A DNA stretch of 58,770 nt from Sinomonas albida. Lineage in GTDB: Bacteria; Actinomycetota; Actinomycetes; Actinomycetales; Micrococcaceae. The notes beneath the pieces are model-generated. The model saw nothing but the letters and a program-made list of their open reading frames with translations. It did not search any database and had not been told where the DNA came from. How positions within the stretch are numbered: the stretch's first letter is position 1; every line of letters starts with the position of its first letter. A program made the position numbers and the translations under genes. Positions 41,651-51,159 of this stretch are shown in pieces. The DNA is taken from NCBI RefSeq assembly GCF_004919045.1, contig NZ_SWDW01000019.1, forward strand, positions 1 through 58,770, written 5' to 3'.

Positions 41651-44600
41651 GCGCGCTCGCTCTCCCTCGATGAATCCGCGCGCGCCGCGCCCCGCCCGGC
41701 GGCTTGCGGTTCGGCGCCCTCGCGCGGGCCGCCTTCCCGCTCCCGCCGGCCACGCAGCTCCCGTGTCGCGTCGGCCCGCGTGCGGTCCTCGATCTGCTCG
41801 TCGATGCGCGAGCCGAGGCTCCGCAGCACATCGATCACGAGCCCGACCACGATCATGTAGACCCCCACGTCGAACAGCGTCGAGGTCACGAACTTCACGT
41901 CGCCGAAGACGGGCAGCCACATCGTGAGGATCGCGCTCTGCAGCACCTGGCCGCCGAGGAGAAGGGGGACCCCTGCGGCGAGCGCCGCCGTCGCGAGCCC
42001 GACGCCGAGGAGGATGCCGGGGTTGAACGGCGCCGCCTCCCGCAGCTCGAACCGGCCGCCGGCGAGGTACCGGATGGTGAGCGCGATGCCGGCTACGAGC
42101 CCGCCCGCGAAGCCGCCGCCCGGCGCGCTGTGGCCCGCGAGCAGGAGATACAGCGAGAACAGCACCATGCTGTGGAAGATGAGGCGCGTGATGACCTCGA
42201 AGATGATCGAGCGCCGCTCCGGCGCCAGCGTCCGCCCGGCCACGAGCCACGGGTCCCGCTCGACGGTCGCGAACGTTCGGGCCACTGACAGCTCGGCCGC
42301 GCTGCGCGGAGTGTGCTCCACGGCCCTGACCCGGCCGACGCTCCCCGTCTCGACCTCGTGCGCGGGCCCGAGCCCGCGGCCGCGATGGCTGATGAAGATG
42401 AGGCTCGCGATGCCGGTCGCCGCGAGGACGAGCACCGAGATCTCGCCGAGCGTGTCCCACGCACGGATGTCCACGAGCGTCACGTTCACCACGTTCGTGC
42501 CGCCGCCCTGGCTGTACGCGATCTCGGGGAAGCCGAGCGACACCGGGGCGGACTTGCGGGCTCCCATCGCGAACATCCCGGCGAAGACCACGACCGTGCC
42601 GAACATGACGGCGATGATGATGCGGGCCACCCGGTAGGCGCCGCCCGTGCGGTCCCGCAGCTGGGCTGGGAGGCGCCGCATGCCGAGCACGAACGCGACG
42701 AGCACGATCGTCTCGACCAGCAGCTGCGTCATCGCGAGATCCGGCGCGCCCTGGAGCGCGAAGATGAGCGCGATCCCGTAGCCGGTCACGGACACCATGA
42801 GCACGGCGAGGAAGCGCTTGTTCGCCCGGACCGCGGCGAGCGCACCGATCGCGATGCCCACCCCGACCACGGCCTGGAGCGGGGAGTTCGGGTCCACGAA
42901 GAACGTCGTGCCCGGGATCGCGGGCCGGGTGACGAGCATGACGACGAGGGGCAGCACGGTCGCGACCGAGAGGATCACCGCGAGGTAGAAGAAGAGCGAA
43001 CCGCGCTGAGTCCGGCCGGTGACCCAGATGGCCGCGTCGTCGACGGCTCCGATCGTGGCGCGGTACAGGCGCTCGGCGTCCGGGAGGCGCGAGACTCCCA
43101 CCTGGACGCGGTACACGGCGTCGCGGAGCCAGAACAGGAGGGCTCCCCCGAGCCACGCCGCGACGGAGAGCGCGAGCGGCAGGTCCAGCCCGTGCCACGC
43201 CGCGAGGTGCTCGGACGAGCCCGCGTGCGGCGCGGCCCACGCGTCGACGGGCGCGGGCCACACGCCATAGACGAGGCCGAGGACTCCGAGGATCGCCGGG
43301 GCCGCCACGAAGACCGGCGTCACGGGCTTGAAGGGCGTGTCGGGGAGGCCCGGCTTGCGGGCGAACGCACCCCACACGAAGCGGGCGCTGTACGCCACCG
43401 TGAGAATCGAGCCCAGCACGAACCCCACGAGGACGACGGCGCCCCACGGCTCCCCGAGCACGGCCTCGCCGCCCGCTCCTCCCGCCCAGAACGCTCCGAA
43501 TACGGACTCCTTCGCCACGAAACCGCCGAAGAGCGGGAGGCCGGCCATCGACGCTGCCGCGAGGACGGCCACGACGCCGAGCCCGCGGGCCTGCGGGAAC
43601 ACCCCGGAGAGCCGCCGGACATCGCGCGTCCCGGTCTGGTGGTCCACGATTCCGACCACGAGGAAGAGCGTCGCCTTGAAGAGGGCGTGCGCGACCACAA
43701 GCGCGAGGCCCGCGAGCGCCGCGTCCGGCGTCCCGAACCCCACGACCGCGATCATGAACCCGAGCTGGCTCACCGTCCCGAACGCGAGGAGCAGCTTGAT
43801 GTCGGTCTGGCGCAGCGCGCGGTAGCCGCCCACGAGCAACGTCGCGAGGCCGAAGCCCAGCACGACGGGCCGCCAGTAGGGCGTGTCCGCGAAGCCGGGC
43901 GCGAGGCGGGCCACGAGGTAGACCCCGGCTTTGACCATCGCGGCGGCGTGCAGATACGCGGAGACCGGCGCGGGCGCCGCCATCGCCGCGGGCAGCCAGA
44001 AGTGGAACGGGACGAGAGCCGACTTGCTGAGCGCGCCGACCAGGACCAGAAGCGCCCCCACGGCCATCGCACCCGACGTGGGCGCCGCCGTCGTCAGCTC
44101 GCCCGCACGCGCGAGGATCGCCGAGATCCTGTAGGTGCCCGCAGCGTTGCCGATGACGATGAGCCCCACGAGCATCGCGAGCCCACCTGCGGTCGTGACC
44201 ACGAGCGCCTGCACCGCCGCGCGGCGCGCGGCCAGGCGCGCCCGCGCGAAGCCGATGAGGAGGAAGGAGAGGACGCTCGTCAGCTCCCAGAAGACGAAGA
44301 GCGCGATGAGATCGTCTGCGGCGACGAGCCCGAACATCGCGCCGGCGAACGCCAGGAGCTGACCGCCGAAGCCGCCCAGCCCTTCGTCGTCGTCCTTGAA
44401 GTACCGGGCGCAGTAGGCGAGGACGAGCGCGCCCACGCCGAGGACCAGGAGTCCCATGACCCACGCGAGGGGATCGAGCCGGAACGCGAAGTCGAGGCTC
44501 AGGCCCGGCACGTAGGTGAACGTCTCGTCGAGACCCGCACCGTAGGCGGCACCGTGCTGGGCCGCGAGCCACACGAGGGAGAGGGCGGGTACCGCTGCGA

Positions 44601-44688
44601 GGAGGAAGAACGCCGATCGGCCCCACCGCCGGAAGATCCAGGGCGCACCAGCCGCCACCGCAAAGTGCAGGGCGAGGACTGGTACCAC
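41647..44688 (-). CDS. mnhA: Mnh/Mrp antiporter subunit A with fused B domain
   Basis: A protein of 1013 residues. The NuoL-like proton-channel part (about 1-500) includes VFWELTSVLSFLLIGF (essential Glu), HFWLPAAMAAPAPVSAYLHAAAMVKAG and TVSQLGFMIAVVG. The MnhA-specific C-terminal domains follow, and an MnhB-like end carries GHSAPGGGFAGGLVAGIAL, which explains the absence of a separate mnhB gene. It starts with GTG behind CGGAGG and opens the operon A-C-D-E-F-G. The complex exports Na+ for H+ and supports pH and salt tolerance. Confidence 0.94.
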   Translation of the reverse strand: MVPVLALHFAVAAGAPWIFRRWGRSAFFLLAAVPALSLVWLAAQHGAAYGAGLDETFTYVPGLSLDFAFRLDPLAWVMGLLVLGVGALVLAYCARYFKDDDEGLGGFGGQLLAFAGAMFGLVAADDLIALFVFWELTSVLSFLLIGFARARLAARRAAVQALVVTTAGGLAMLVGLIVIGNAAGTYRISAILARAGELTTAAPTSGAMAVGALLVLVGALSKSALVPFHFWLPAAMAAPAPVSAYLHAAAMVKAGVYLVARLAPGFADTPYWRPVVLGFGLATLLVGGYRALRQTDIKLLLAFGTVSQLGFMIAVVGFGTPDAALAGLALVVAHALFKATLFLVVGIVDHQTGTRDVRRLSGVFPQARGLGVVAVLAAASMAGLPLFGGFVAKESVFGAFWAGGAGGEAVLGEPWGAVVLVGFVLGSILTVAYSARFVWGAFARKPGLPDTPFKPVTPVFVAAPAILGVLGLVYGVWPAPVDAWAAPHAGSSEHLAAWHGLDLPLALSVAAWLGGALLFWLRDAVYRVQVGVSRLPDAERLYRATIGAVDDAAIWVTGRTQRGSLFFYLAVILSVATVLPLVVMLVTRPAIPGTTFFVDPNSPLQAVVGVGIAIGALAAVRANKRFLAVLMVSVTGYGIALIFALQGAPDLAMTQLLVETIVLVAFVLGMRRLPAQLRDRTGGAYRVARIIIAVMFGTVVVFAGMFAMGARKSAPVSLGFPEIAYSQGGGTNVVNVTLVDIRAWDTLGEISVLVLAATGIASLIFISHRGRGLGPAHEVETGSVGRVRAVEHTPRSAAELSVARTFATVERDPWLVAGRTLAPERRSIIFEVITRLIFHSMVLFSLYLLLAGHSAPGGGFAGGLVAGIALTIRYLAGGRFELREAAPFNPGILLGVGLATAALAAGVPLLLGGQVLQSAILTMWLPVFGDVKFVTSTLFDVGVYMIVVGLVIDVLRSLGSRIDEQIEDRTRADATRELRGRREREGGPREGAEPQAAGRGAARADSSRESERA

Positions 44689-44835
44689 GAGGCGCCTCCG
44701 CTGGTTCGGGTGCTATCGAGTCAAAGAAGTTGGGGTCGGGCGAAAATGAGTTGGGTTCATCCCCACGCAGATCCATCACTGGAAAATGCCGGTGCGAGCA
44801 GCGCTGCCAGTCTATCAACGGCTAGCATGCGAGCT

Positions 44836-46221
44836 ATGACGACTGCCGCGCAGCAGCCATCGGAGCTCGAGCTCCACACCGCACCCGTCAAGAAGGGCCA
44901 AGTGCTCGCGTGGGCCTCGTGGGATTGGGGTTCCGCCGCGTTCAACGCCGTCATGACGACGTTCGTCTTCACCGTGTATCTGACCTCCTCCGCGTTCGGC
45001 GGCGCCGATCACGCCTCCTCCGTGCTCGGCGCGGCCCTCGGCATCGGCGGGTTCCTGATCGCGGTCTTGGCACCCGTGTCGGGCCAGCGCTCGGACGAGG
45101 GCGGCCGCCGCAAGCTGTGGCTCGGGGTGCACACGGGCGTGGTCGCCCTGCTCACGGGCCTGTGCTTCTTCGCCTTCCCGCGGACCGAGTTCCTCTGGTA
45201 CGGCGCGAGCCTCATTGCGGCGGGCCACGTGTTCTCCGAGCTCGCGGGCGTGAACTACAACGCGATGCTCCAGCAGATCGCCAGCCCCCGGACGATCGGC
45301 CGCATCTCGGGTCTCGGCTGGTCCGCGGGGTACTTCGGGGGCATCGTCGCCCTGCTGCTCGTCCTCGCACTCTTCGTGCAGCCCGCTTTCCACTGGTTCG
45401 GCGCCTCGACGGCGGAGAGCCTCAACATCCGTCTCGTCGCCGTCTTCTCGATGCTGTGGATCATCGCCTTCTCCCTGCCGGTCCTGTTCGCGGTGCCCGA
45501 AGTACGACGGCGCCCGGCGGCTCGGCTGGGCGTCGTCGCCTCGTACGGGCTGCTGTGGCGACGCGTCGTGGCGATCTACCGCACGAGCCCGCACACGCTG
45601 TACTTCCTGGTGGCGAGCGCGGTCTTCCGGGACGGGCTCGCCGCAGTGTTCACGTTCGGCGGCGTCATCGCGGCGGGGACGTTCGGCTTCACGCTCAGCC
45701 AGGTCATCTTCTTCGCGATCTTCGGCAACGTCGTCGCGGCCGTCGGGGCCATCACGGGCGGCTTCCTCGACGACCGGATCGGGCCCAAGCGGGTCATCAT
45801 GGGCTCGCTCGTGGGACTGCTCGTGGCGGGATCCGCCATCCTCGTGCTCGGCAACGGAACGTACTCCGTCTTCGGGTTCACGTGGACGGGCTCGCTGACG
45901 TTCTGGGTCTTCGGGCTGTTCCTCACGCTGTTCGTCGGTCCGGCGCAGGCCTCCGCTCGGGCGTACCTCGCGCGGCTCGCGCCGGACGGGGAGTCCGGCG
46001 AGCTCTTCGGCCTCTACGCGACGACGGGCCGCGCGGTGAGCTTCCTCTCGCCCCTTCTGTTCAGCGCGTGCATCGCGATCGCGACACCGCTCGTCGCCGA
46101 GGGCCAGGCGCAGCGGTGGGGCATCCTCGGGATCATGGTGGTGCTCCTCGCGGGCCTGCTCGTGCTGGTCCCGGTGCGGCCGCCGTCGAAGGTCGCGACC
46201 GCGGTCGTGCCTGAGAGCTGA
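44836..46221 (+). CDS. MFS transporter, UMF1/Atg22-like
   Basis: A protein of 461 residues from ATG 44836 (an ATG nine bases earlier is possible) with 12 helices. AWASWDWGSAAFNAVMTTFVFTVYLTS is the start of the UMF1 group, bacterial relatives of yeast vacuolar Atg22 effluxers. SDEGGRRKLWL is the loop 2-3 motif and DDRIGPKRVIMGSL its counterpart in the second half. TAGCAT lies seven bases before the ATG, suggesting a leaderless mRNA. It is divergent from mnhA. Substrates of bacterial members are unknown. Confidence 0.85.
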   Translation: MTTAAQQPSELELHTAPVKKGQVLAWASWDWGSAAFNAVMTTFVFTVYLTSSAFGGADHASSVLGAALGIGGFLIAVLAPVSGQRSDEGGRRKLWLGVHTGVVALLTGLCFFAFPRTEFLWYGASLIAAGHVFSELAGVNYNAMLQQIASPRTIGRISGLGWSAGYFGGIVALLLVLALFVQPAFHWFGASTAESLNIRLVAVFSMLWIIAFSLPVLFAVPEVRRRPAARLGVVASYGLLWRRVVAIYRTSPHTLYFLVASAVFRDGLAAVFTFGGVIAAGTFGFTLSQVIFFAIFGNVVAAVGAITGGFLDDRIGPKRVIMGSLVGLLVAGSAILVLGNGTYSVFGFTWTGSLTFWVFGLFLTLFVGPAQASARAYLARLAPDGESGELFGLYATTGRAVSFLSPLLFSACIAIATPLVAEGQAQRWGILGIMVVLLAGLLVLVPVRPPSKVATAVVPES

Positions 46222-46236
46222 CGCACCGGCCGGCTG

Positions 46237-46992
46237 TCACGCACTTGGCGGCGACGCGGCCTCTTCGTCTTCGAGGACGACGACGAACGGTGCCCCGGTC
46301 TTGTCCCTCACCTCGTCGAGGCCCACCCCGGGCGCGAGCCGGCGCAGCGCGAGGCGAGGGGCGCCGTCGTCGTCTGTCGGGGCCGGCGCCGCGGCGACGC
46401 CCTGGCCCCCCTGGACGCCCTGGACGCCCTGGACGCCCGCAGAGCCTGTCACGACGTCGAAGACCGCAAGGTCCGTCACAATGCGGTCCACGACCCGCCG
46501 CCCGGTGAGCGGGAGCGTGCACTCGGCGACGATCTTGGGTGAGCCGTCCTTCGCGACGTGCTCGGTGAGGACCACGATGCGCGGCGTGCCCGCGACGAGG
46601 TCCATGGCCCCGCCCATACCCTTGACCATCTTCCCTGGGATCTGCCAGTTGGCGAGGTCGCCCTCGGCGGAGACCTGCATCGCGCCGAGGACCGCGACCT
46701 TCACGTGCCCTCCCCGGATCATCGCGAACGAATCGCTCGAGTCGAAGATGCTCCCGCCGGGCAGGACCGTCACGGTCTGCTTGCCAGCGTTGATGAGGTC
46801 CGCGTCCTCCTCGCCCTCGTACGGGAAGGGGCCCATCCCGAGCAGGCCGTTCTCGCTCTGCAGGGTCACCCGGACGCCAGGGGGAAGGTTGTTGGCGACG
46901 AGCGTCGGGATGCCGATCCCGAGGTTCACGTAGTCGCCGTCGTTCAGTTCCTGGGCCGCGATGGCGGCCATCTCGTCTCGTGTCCACGGCAT
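46237..46992 (-). CDS. scoB: 3-oxoacid CoA-transferase subunit B
   Basis: A protein of 251 residues. [19 protein letters not shown] and the catalytic Glu in [10 protein letters not shown] identify subunit B of class I CoA-transferases (ScoB/PcaJ/AtoA type). [23 protein letters not shown] is also typical. An insert near residue 193 ([13 protein letters not shown] plus a Pro/Asp stretch) is encoded by a 9-bp tandem repeat. The subunit A gene lies 31 bp upstream on the same strand. The substrate may be acetoacetyl-, 3-oxoadipyl- or a related CoA. Confidence 0.92.
   Translation of the reverse strand: MPWTRDEMAAIAAQELNDGDYVNLGIGIPTLVANNLPPGVRVTLQSENGLLGMGPFPYEGEEDADLINAGKQTVTVLPGGSIFDSSDSFAMIRGGHVKVAVLGAMQVSAEGDLANWQIPGKMVKGMGGAMDLVAGTPRIVVLTEHVAKDGSPKIVAECTLPLTGRRVVDRIVTDLAVFDVVTGSAGVQGVQGVQGGQGVAAAPAPTDDDGAPRLALRRLAPGVGLDEVRDKTGAPFVVVLEDEEAASPPSA
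46409..46435 (-). repeat. 9-bp in-frame tandem repeat in scoB
   Basis: ccctggacg occurs three times head to tail (46409, 46418, 46427), giving Gly-Val-Gln repeats on the minus strand. It is a natural site for slippage without frame loss. Confidence 0.8.
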
Positions 46993-47023
46993 CGTGGGTT
47001 CCTCCTAGGGCCTTGGTTGGGGA

Positions 47024-47743
47024 TCAGGCGTGGGCGACGGCCGCGGGCCGGAGCCGGACGGTGCGCTGCTCGATGTCCTTCACCCTCGGGCGGGACTGGA
47101 CGAGGTGCTGGACGAACACGCCCGGGGTGACGATGTGGTTGGCGTCGAGCTCGCCGGCGCCGACGATCAGCTCGGCCTCGGCGATCGTCACCTTGCCGGC
47201 CGTGGCGACGACCGGGTTGAAGTTCCGCGCCGTGTACCGGTAGACGAGGTTCCCCTCAGTGTCCGCGGTGTGGGCGTGGACGAGCGCCACGTCGGCGACG
47301 ATGCCGCGCTCCTGGACGTACACCTGGCCGTCGAACTCCTCGTGCGGCTTGCCCTCGGCCACGACGGTGCCGACTCCGGTGCGCGTGTAGAAGGCGGGGA
47401 TCCCGGCGCCGCCGGCCCGGAGCCGCTCGGCGAGCGTGCCCTGCGGGACGAACTCGACCTCGAGCTCCCCCGCGAGGTACTGCTGCGCGAAGAGCCTGTT
47501 CTCACCGACGTAGGACGCCACGACCTTGCGGACCTGGCCGGACTCGATGAGGATCCCGAGGCCCTTCCCGTCCACGCCCATGTTGTTCGAGACGACCGTG
47601 AGGCCCTGCGCCCCGGAGTCCCGCACGGCCTCGATGAGGTCCGCGGGGATCCCGCTCAGCCCGAAGCCGCCGACGGCGAGGATCGCGCCGTCCCGCAGTG
47701 CGGCCCCCACGGTCTCGCGGGCGCCCTCCCTCAGCTTTGCCAT
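47024..47743 (-). CDS. scoA: 3-oxoacid CoA-transferase subunit A
   Basis: A protein of 239 residues. GAILAVGGFGLSGIPADLIEAV and LTVVSNNMGVDGKGLGILIESGQV are subunit A landmarks, followed by EFVPQGTLAERLRAGGAGIPAFYT. The ATG at 47743 follows GAGAGGAAG. An IclR regulator gene is divergent from it, 160 bp away, and is the probable regulator. IclR proteins often control aromatic-acid pathways. Confidence 0.92.
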   Translation of the reverse strand: MAKLREGARETVGAALRDGAILAVGGFGLSGIPADLIEAVRDSGAQGLTVVSNNMGVDGKGLGILIESGQVRKVVASYVGENRLFAQQYLAGELEVEFVPQGTLAERLRAGGAGIPAFYTRTGVGTVVAEGKPHEEFDGQVYVQERGIVADVALVHAHTADTEGNLVYRYTARNFNPVVATAGKVTIAEAELIVGAGELDANHIVTPGVFVQHLVQSRPRVKDIEQRTVRLRPAAVAHA

Positions 47744-47820
47744 TGCCAGCGCTTCCTCTCGCTCACCACTTTGTGGACGGGTAGATTCCTCTGGAGAACG
47801 TAGGAGAGTGGCACAATACG

Positions 47821-47887
47821 GCGCAAGGGCATTGCGCGCCAAGTGCACACTGTGGACTCAGTTCGATTCTTTGCCCACATTATGGGC
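47821..47887. promoter_or_regulatory. Inverted repeats in the scoA-iclR intergenic region
   Basis: GCGCAA-gggca-TTGCGC (47821-47837) is a 6-bp inverted repeat. Just downstream GCCCA-catta-TGGGC forms a second, 5-bp one. TGTGGAC occurs twice nearby. These are candidate IclR operators, without proof. Confidence 0.4.
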
Positions 47888-47903
47888 ATGGCAAGGAGGT
47901 CGT

Positions 47904-48677
47904 GTGAGTGCCAACTCAGCAGTCCCGGGCGCGCAGGTGGTCGGCAGGGTGGCCAGACTTCTGCGCCTCGTCGGCGGCCATCCCTCCGGCGCGTCCACGA
48001 CCTCGCTCGCGCACGAAGCCGGGCTGACGCGCCCGACGGCGCATCGCCTCCTCACGTCGTTGGCCGCCGAGGGGCTGCTGGACACCGACCCGCAGTCCGG
48101 CCAGTGGGTGCTCGGCACCGAGCTCTACCTCCTCGGCTCCATCGCGGCCTCGCGCTTCTCCTTCGAGGAGCTCGCGCGCCCGAGCATCCGAAGGCTCGCC
48201 GAGGCGTCCGGCGAGAGTGCGTTCTACAGCATCAGGCAGGGAAGCGAGACGATGTGCCTTCTCCGCGAGGAGGGCAGCTTCCCCATCCGCTCCTTCGTGC
48301 TCCGGGAAGGAGTCCGGTTCCCCCTCGGCGTCGCCTCGGCAGGCTTGGCCATGATGGCGTTCCTGCCAGCCGGCGAGCAGGAGGCGTTCCTCGGACGATG
48401 GAGCGAGCACGCGGGCCAGTTCGCGGCGGGCCACACCGAGGCCACCGTCCGGCATGAGCTCGAGCAGACTCGGCTGCGCGGTTACTCGGTCAATCCCGGG
48501 CTAGTCCTCGAAGGCAGCTACGGCATGGGCGCGGCGGTGTTCGACGGGAACGGAAACCCGGTCGGCGCGGTCTCCCTCACGGGCATCGAGCCCAGATTCC
48601 GCGCCGACCGCCGCGGGCTTCTCGGCAGGCTCCTCATGGAGGAAGCCCACCGCATCAGCACGAAGCTGACCCGCTAG
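47904..48677 (+). CDS. IclR-family transcriptional regulator
   Basis: A protein of 257 residues from a GTG behind AAGGAGG. The N-terminal winged helix (about 10-75) reads RVARLLRLVGGHPSGASTTSLAHEAGLTRPTAHRLLTSLAAEGLL. The C-terminal effector domain includes REGVRFPLGVASAGLAMMAFLP and a ligand-loop Cys in SETMCLLREEG. It is divergent from the CoA-transferase genes. Its TAG stop and that of the next minus-strand gene share the same CTAG. Confidence 0.92.
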   Translation: MSANSAVPGAQVVGRVARLLRLVGGHPSGASTTSLAHEAGLTRPTAHRLLTSLAAEGLLDTDPQSGQWVLGTELYLLGSIAASRFSFEELARPSIRRLAEASGESAFYSIRQGSETMCLLREEGSFPIRSFVLREGVRFPLGVASAGLAMMAFLPAGEQEAFLGRWSEHAGQFAAGHTEATVRHELEQTRLRGYSVNPGLVLEGSYGMGAAVFDGNGNPVGAVSLTGIEPRFRADRRGLLGRLLMEEAHRISTKLTR

Positions 48678-50056
48678 GCTCCGCCGGGCAGGCCCGGCGC
48701 GCCGGACTCCGCCGGCTGGTAGACCCGGCCCGTCCTCACATGACGGGGCGCGATCGCGCTCGTCGCGTCGAGTCCGAGGAGCTGGAGCGCCCGCCGGTAC
48801 TCGGTGCGCAGGATCTCGACGGCGCGCTCAACGCCGCGCTCTCCCCCGGCCATGAGGCCGTAGAGGTACGCGCGGCCGATCATGACGGCATCCGCGCCCC
48901 GCGCTATCGCCGCGATGATGTCCTGGCCGTTGCGCACCCCGCTGTCGAGGAGCACGGTGGCGTCCGGGCCCACCGCCTCGCGAACCGCCGGAAGGACGTC
49001 CAGCGTGGCGGGCGTGCGGTCCAACTGGCGGCCGCCGTGGTTCGACACGATGACGCCGTCCGCGCCGAGCCCGACTGCGCGTTGCGCGTCCGCGGGGTTG
49101 AGCACCCCCTTCACGAGGAGGCGGTGCGGCCACTCCGCCCGGAGCCAGGCGAGGTCGTCCCAGTCGAGGCCCGGGTCGAACAGCATCGCCGCGACGTCCT
49201 TGGAGGTTCCCGGGTAGTCCCGGAGAGACGCGAAGTTGATGGGCGCCGTCGTGAGCTTGTTGGCCCACCAGTACGGGAAGCGCGCCATGTCGAGGAACGT
49301 CTGCACCGTGAGCGAGGGCGGGATGGTGAGCCCGTTGCGCGTGTCCTTGTGCCGGCCGCCGCCCACCGCGGTGTCGATCGTGAGGACGACCGTGGTACAC
49401 CCTGCCGCGAGCGCGCGCCCGACCATTTCGGTGTTGAGGGCCCGATCGTTCGTGAGGTACAGCTGGAACCAGTTCTGCCCGCGCGGCGCCGCGTCGCGGA
49501 CCTCCTCGATGGTCGACGTGCCCACGGTCGAGAGCGCGTACGGGAGCCCATTCCGCTGTGCGACCCGTGCCACCGCGGCCTCGCCCTCGTGATGCATCAT
49601 GCGCGTGTAGCCGGTCGGCGCGAACACGAGCGGGAACGCGATGCGCTCGCCGAGGAGCTCGGTCGAAAGGTCCGGGTCCGCCACCGAGTTCAGGCCCTCC
49701 GGGACGAACACCGCGCCCCGGAACGCGTCGAGGTTGCGCTGGGCCGTGACCTCGGCCTCGGCCCCGCCGTCCACGTAGTCGAAGACGGCCCGCGGCGTGG
49801 TGCGGCGGGAAATGCGGCGGAGGTCCTCGATCGTGAGGGCCCTCTCGAGTCGCCGCTGCACCGGATCGAGCACGGGCGCGCGGAACTGGAGGAGCTCGCG
49901 CACCTCGGAGACGCGGGGGAGCTGGCGGCGCACGCGGATTCGCGCGTCGGGCGCCTCGCTCGCCGCGGGGGCGCTGACGACGGCGGGACCCTCGCCTGCC
50001 GCTGGAGCGTCCGCGGCCGTCTGCATCTGACCGTCTGGCCGGTCTGTGGGGCTCAT
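48674..50056 (-). CDS. FMN-dependent alpha-hydroxyacid dehydrogenase (LldD-like)
   Basis: A protein of 460 residues. A poorly conserved extension of about 60 residues precedes the TIM barrel: TPRAVFDYVDGGAEAEVTAQRNLDAF, FPLVFAPTGYTRMMHHEGE (FMN site) and VSNHGGRQLDRTPATLDVLP with the catalytic His and Arg. DSGVRNGQD binds the FMN phosphate. Members oxidise L-lactate, glycolate or mandelate. The ATG overlaps the stop of the 2-hydroxyacid dehydrogenase gene (ATGA), so the pair works on related hydroxyacids. The substrate is not certain. Confidence 0.9.
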   Translation of the reverse strand: MSPTDRPDGQMQTAADAPAAGEGPAVVSAPAASEAPDARIRVRRQLPRVSEVRELLQFRAPVLDPVQRRLERALTIEDLRRISRRTTPRAVFDYVDGGAEAEVTAQRNLDAFRGAVFVPEGLNSVADPDLSTELLGERIAFPLVFAPTGYTRMMHHEGEAAVARVAQRNGLPYALSTVGTSTIEEVRDAAPRGQNWFQLYLTNDRALNTEMVGRALAAGCTTVVLTIDTAVGGGRHKDTRNGLTIPPSLTVQTFLDMARFPYWWANKLTTAPINFASLRDYPGTSKDVAAMLFDPGLDWDDLAWLRAEWPHRLLVKGVLNPADAQRAVGLGADGVIVSNHGGRQLDRTPATLDVLPAVREAVGPDATVLLDSGVRNGQDIIAAIARGADAVMIGRAYLYGLMAGGERGVERAVEILRTEYRRALQLLGLDATSAIAPRHVRTGRVYQPAESGAPGLPGGA

Positions 50057-51027
50057 GCGAAGACCTCCTGGTTCACGATGTTCCGCGGCCGCCGCCCGGC
50101 GACCACGTCTGCGACGTTCTGGGCCGTCCGGGCCTTGAGCTCCTGCTGCGACTCCTCGCTGTACCACGCGGCGTGCGGCGTGAGCACGGTGTTCGGGAGC
50201 GCGAGGAGCGGGCTGTCCTGCGGGAGCGGCTCCTGCTCGAAGACATCCAGCCCGGCGCCCCGGATCGCCCCCGAGCGGAGCGCCTCGACGAGCGCCTCGG
50301 TGTCGACCACGCCGCCGCGGCACGTGTTGACGAGCACGGCGCCGGGCTTCATGGCCGCGAGGACCCCCGCGTCGATCAAGTGCCGAGAGTGGGCATTGAG
50401 CGGAACGTGCAGCGAGACGACGTCCGAGCGCTCGATGAGCTCGGCGAAGCTGACCGCCTCGGTGCCGTCCGCCGTCGTCGTCCCCGGTGCGTGCAGCGGG
50501 TCGAAGCCGATGGTTCGGTAGCCCACGCCGCGGGCCTTGCGCGCCGTCGCGGCCCCGATGAGCCCCAAGCCCACGACGCCGAACGTGCGTCCGGCGACCC
50601 GGTGGAGCGGCTGGACGGGCTCGAGCGAGTAGTTCCCCGCGCGCAGGGCCCGGTCGAGGCCCACGGTGCCGCGCGCGAGGCTCAGGGCGAGCGCGATCGC
50701 GTGGTCGCTCACGTCCTCGGTCCCATAGTCCGGCACGTTGCACACGGCGACGCCGTGCTGCGTGGCCGCCTCGACGTCCACGTTGTCGACGCCGACGCCA
50801 TATCGGCCCACGGCCTTGAGGGTCGGAAGCGCCTCAACGACGGCGCGGGTGATCGGCGCGTACTGGACGATGAGCGCCGCCGCGCCCTGCGCCGCGGCGA
50901 TGACCTCGGCCTCGGTCCGGCATGCGGCGCGGACCAGTTCAAGGCCCTCCGCTGCCGCGACCGCCTCCTCCTCCGCCACGGCTCCGTGGTCGACGTCCGT
51001 GATGACCACGCGGGGCTTCGAGTCCAC
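50053..51027 (-). CDS. D-isomer-specific 2-hydroxyacid dehydrogenase (CtBP-like)
   Basis: A protein of 324 residues from the GTG at 51027, which has AAGGAGG five bases upstream; a GTG at 51048 is possible but lacks a good site. The NAD-binding motif is FGVVGLGLIGAATARKARG. Catalytic Arg is in VNTCRGGVVDTEAL, Glu in LDVFEQEPLP and His in LTPHAAWYSEES. GRYGVGVDNVDVEAA marks the C-terminal-binding-protein-like branch. It interconverts a 2-keto acid and a D-hydroxyacid. Confidence 0.9.
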   Translation of the reverse strand: MDSKPRVVITDVDHGAVAEEEAVAAAEGLELVRAACRTEAEVIAAAQGAAALIVQYAPITRAVVEALPTLKAVGRYGVGVDNVDVEAATQHGVAVCNVPDYGTEDVSDHAIALALSLARGTVGLDRALRAGNYSLEPVQPLHRVAGRTFGVVGLGLIGAATARKARGVGYRTIGFDPLHAPGTTTADGTEAVSFAELIERSDVVSLHVPLNAHSRHLIDAGVLAAMKPGAVLVNTCRGGVVDTEALVEALRSGAIRGAGLDVFEQEPLPQDSPLLALPNTVLTPHAAWYSEESQQELKARTAQNVADVVAGRRPRNIVNQEVFA

Positions 51028-51092
51028 CGCGACCTCCTTCTCGCTCACTTCTCATGTGCTCCAGTCAGCTTAAACCAGCAAATCGTATAGGA

Positions 51093-51105
51093 GATATCCG
51101 ATATC
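51093..51105. promoter_or_regulatory. Dyad in the promoter region of the hydroxyacid dehydrogenase genes
   Basis: GATATC-C-GATATC is a symmetric 13-bp element in the 132-bp gap between the divergent dehydrogenase and khtT genes. It is a possible operator. No regulator gene is adjacent. Confidence 0.4.
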
Positions 51106-51147
51106 CTGATCGTTTCCTGAGTCCGGATAGTCCGTCAGGCATCGGAC

Positions 51148-51153
51148 TAGAGT
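51148..51153 (+). promoter_or_regulatory. -10 box of a probably leaderless khtT transcript
   Basis: TAGAGT ends six bases before the khtT ATG. No Shine-Dalgarno is present before that start. Confidence 0.45.
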
Positions 51154-51159
51154 TGTGGC

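Noticed and set aside
41102-44818. A 1238-codon open frame on the minus strand through mnhA
   Set aside because: It is the continuation of the mnhC frame into an alternative frame of mnhA. Its Arg/Gly/Pro-rich composition is typical of a high-GC shadow; only the last 182 codons (mnhC) are real.
42313-44835. A long plus-strand open frame leading into the UMF1 transporter
   Set aside because: It is antisense to mnhA, rich in Glu, Arg and His and without any domain. The transporter starts with its first hydrophobic part near 44836.
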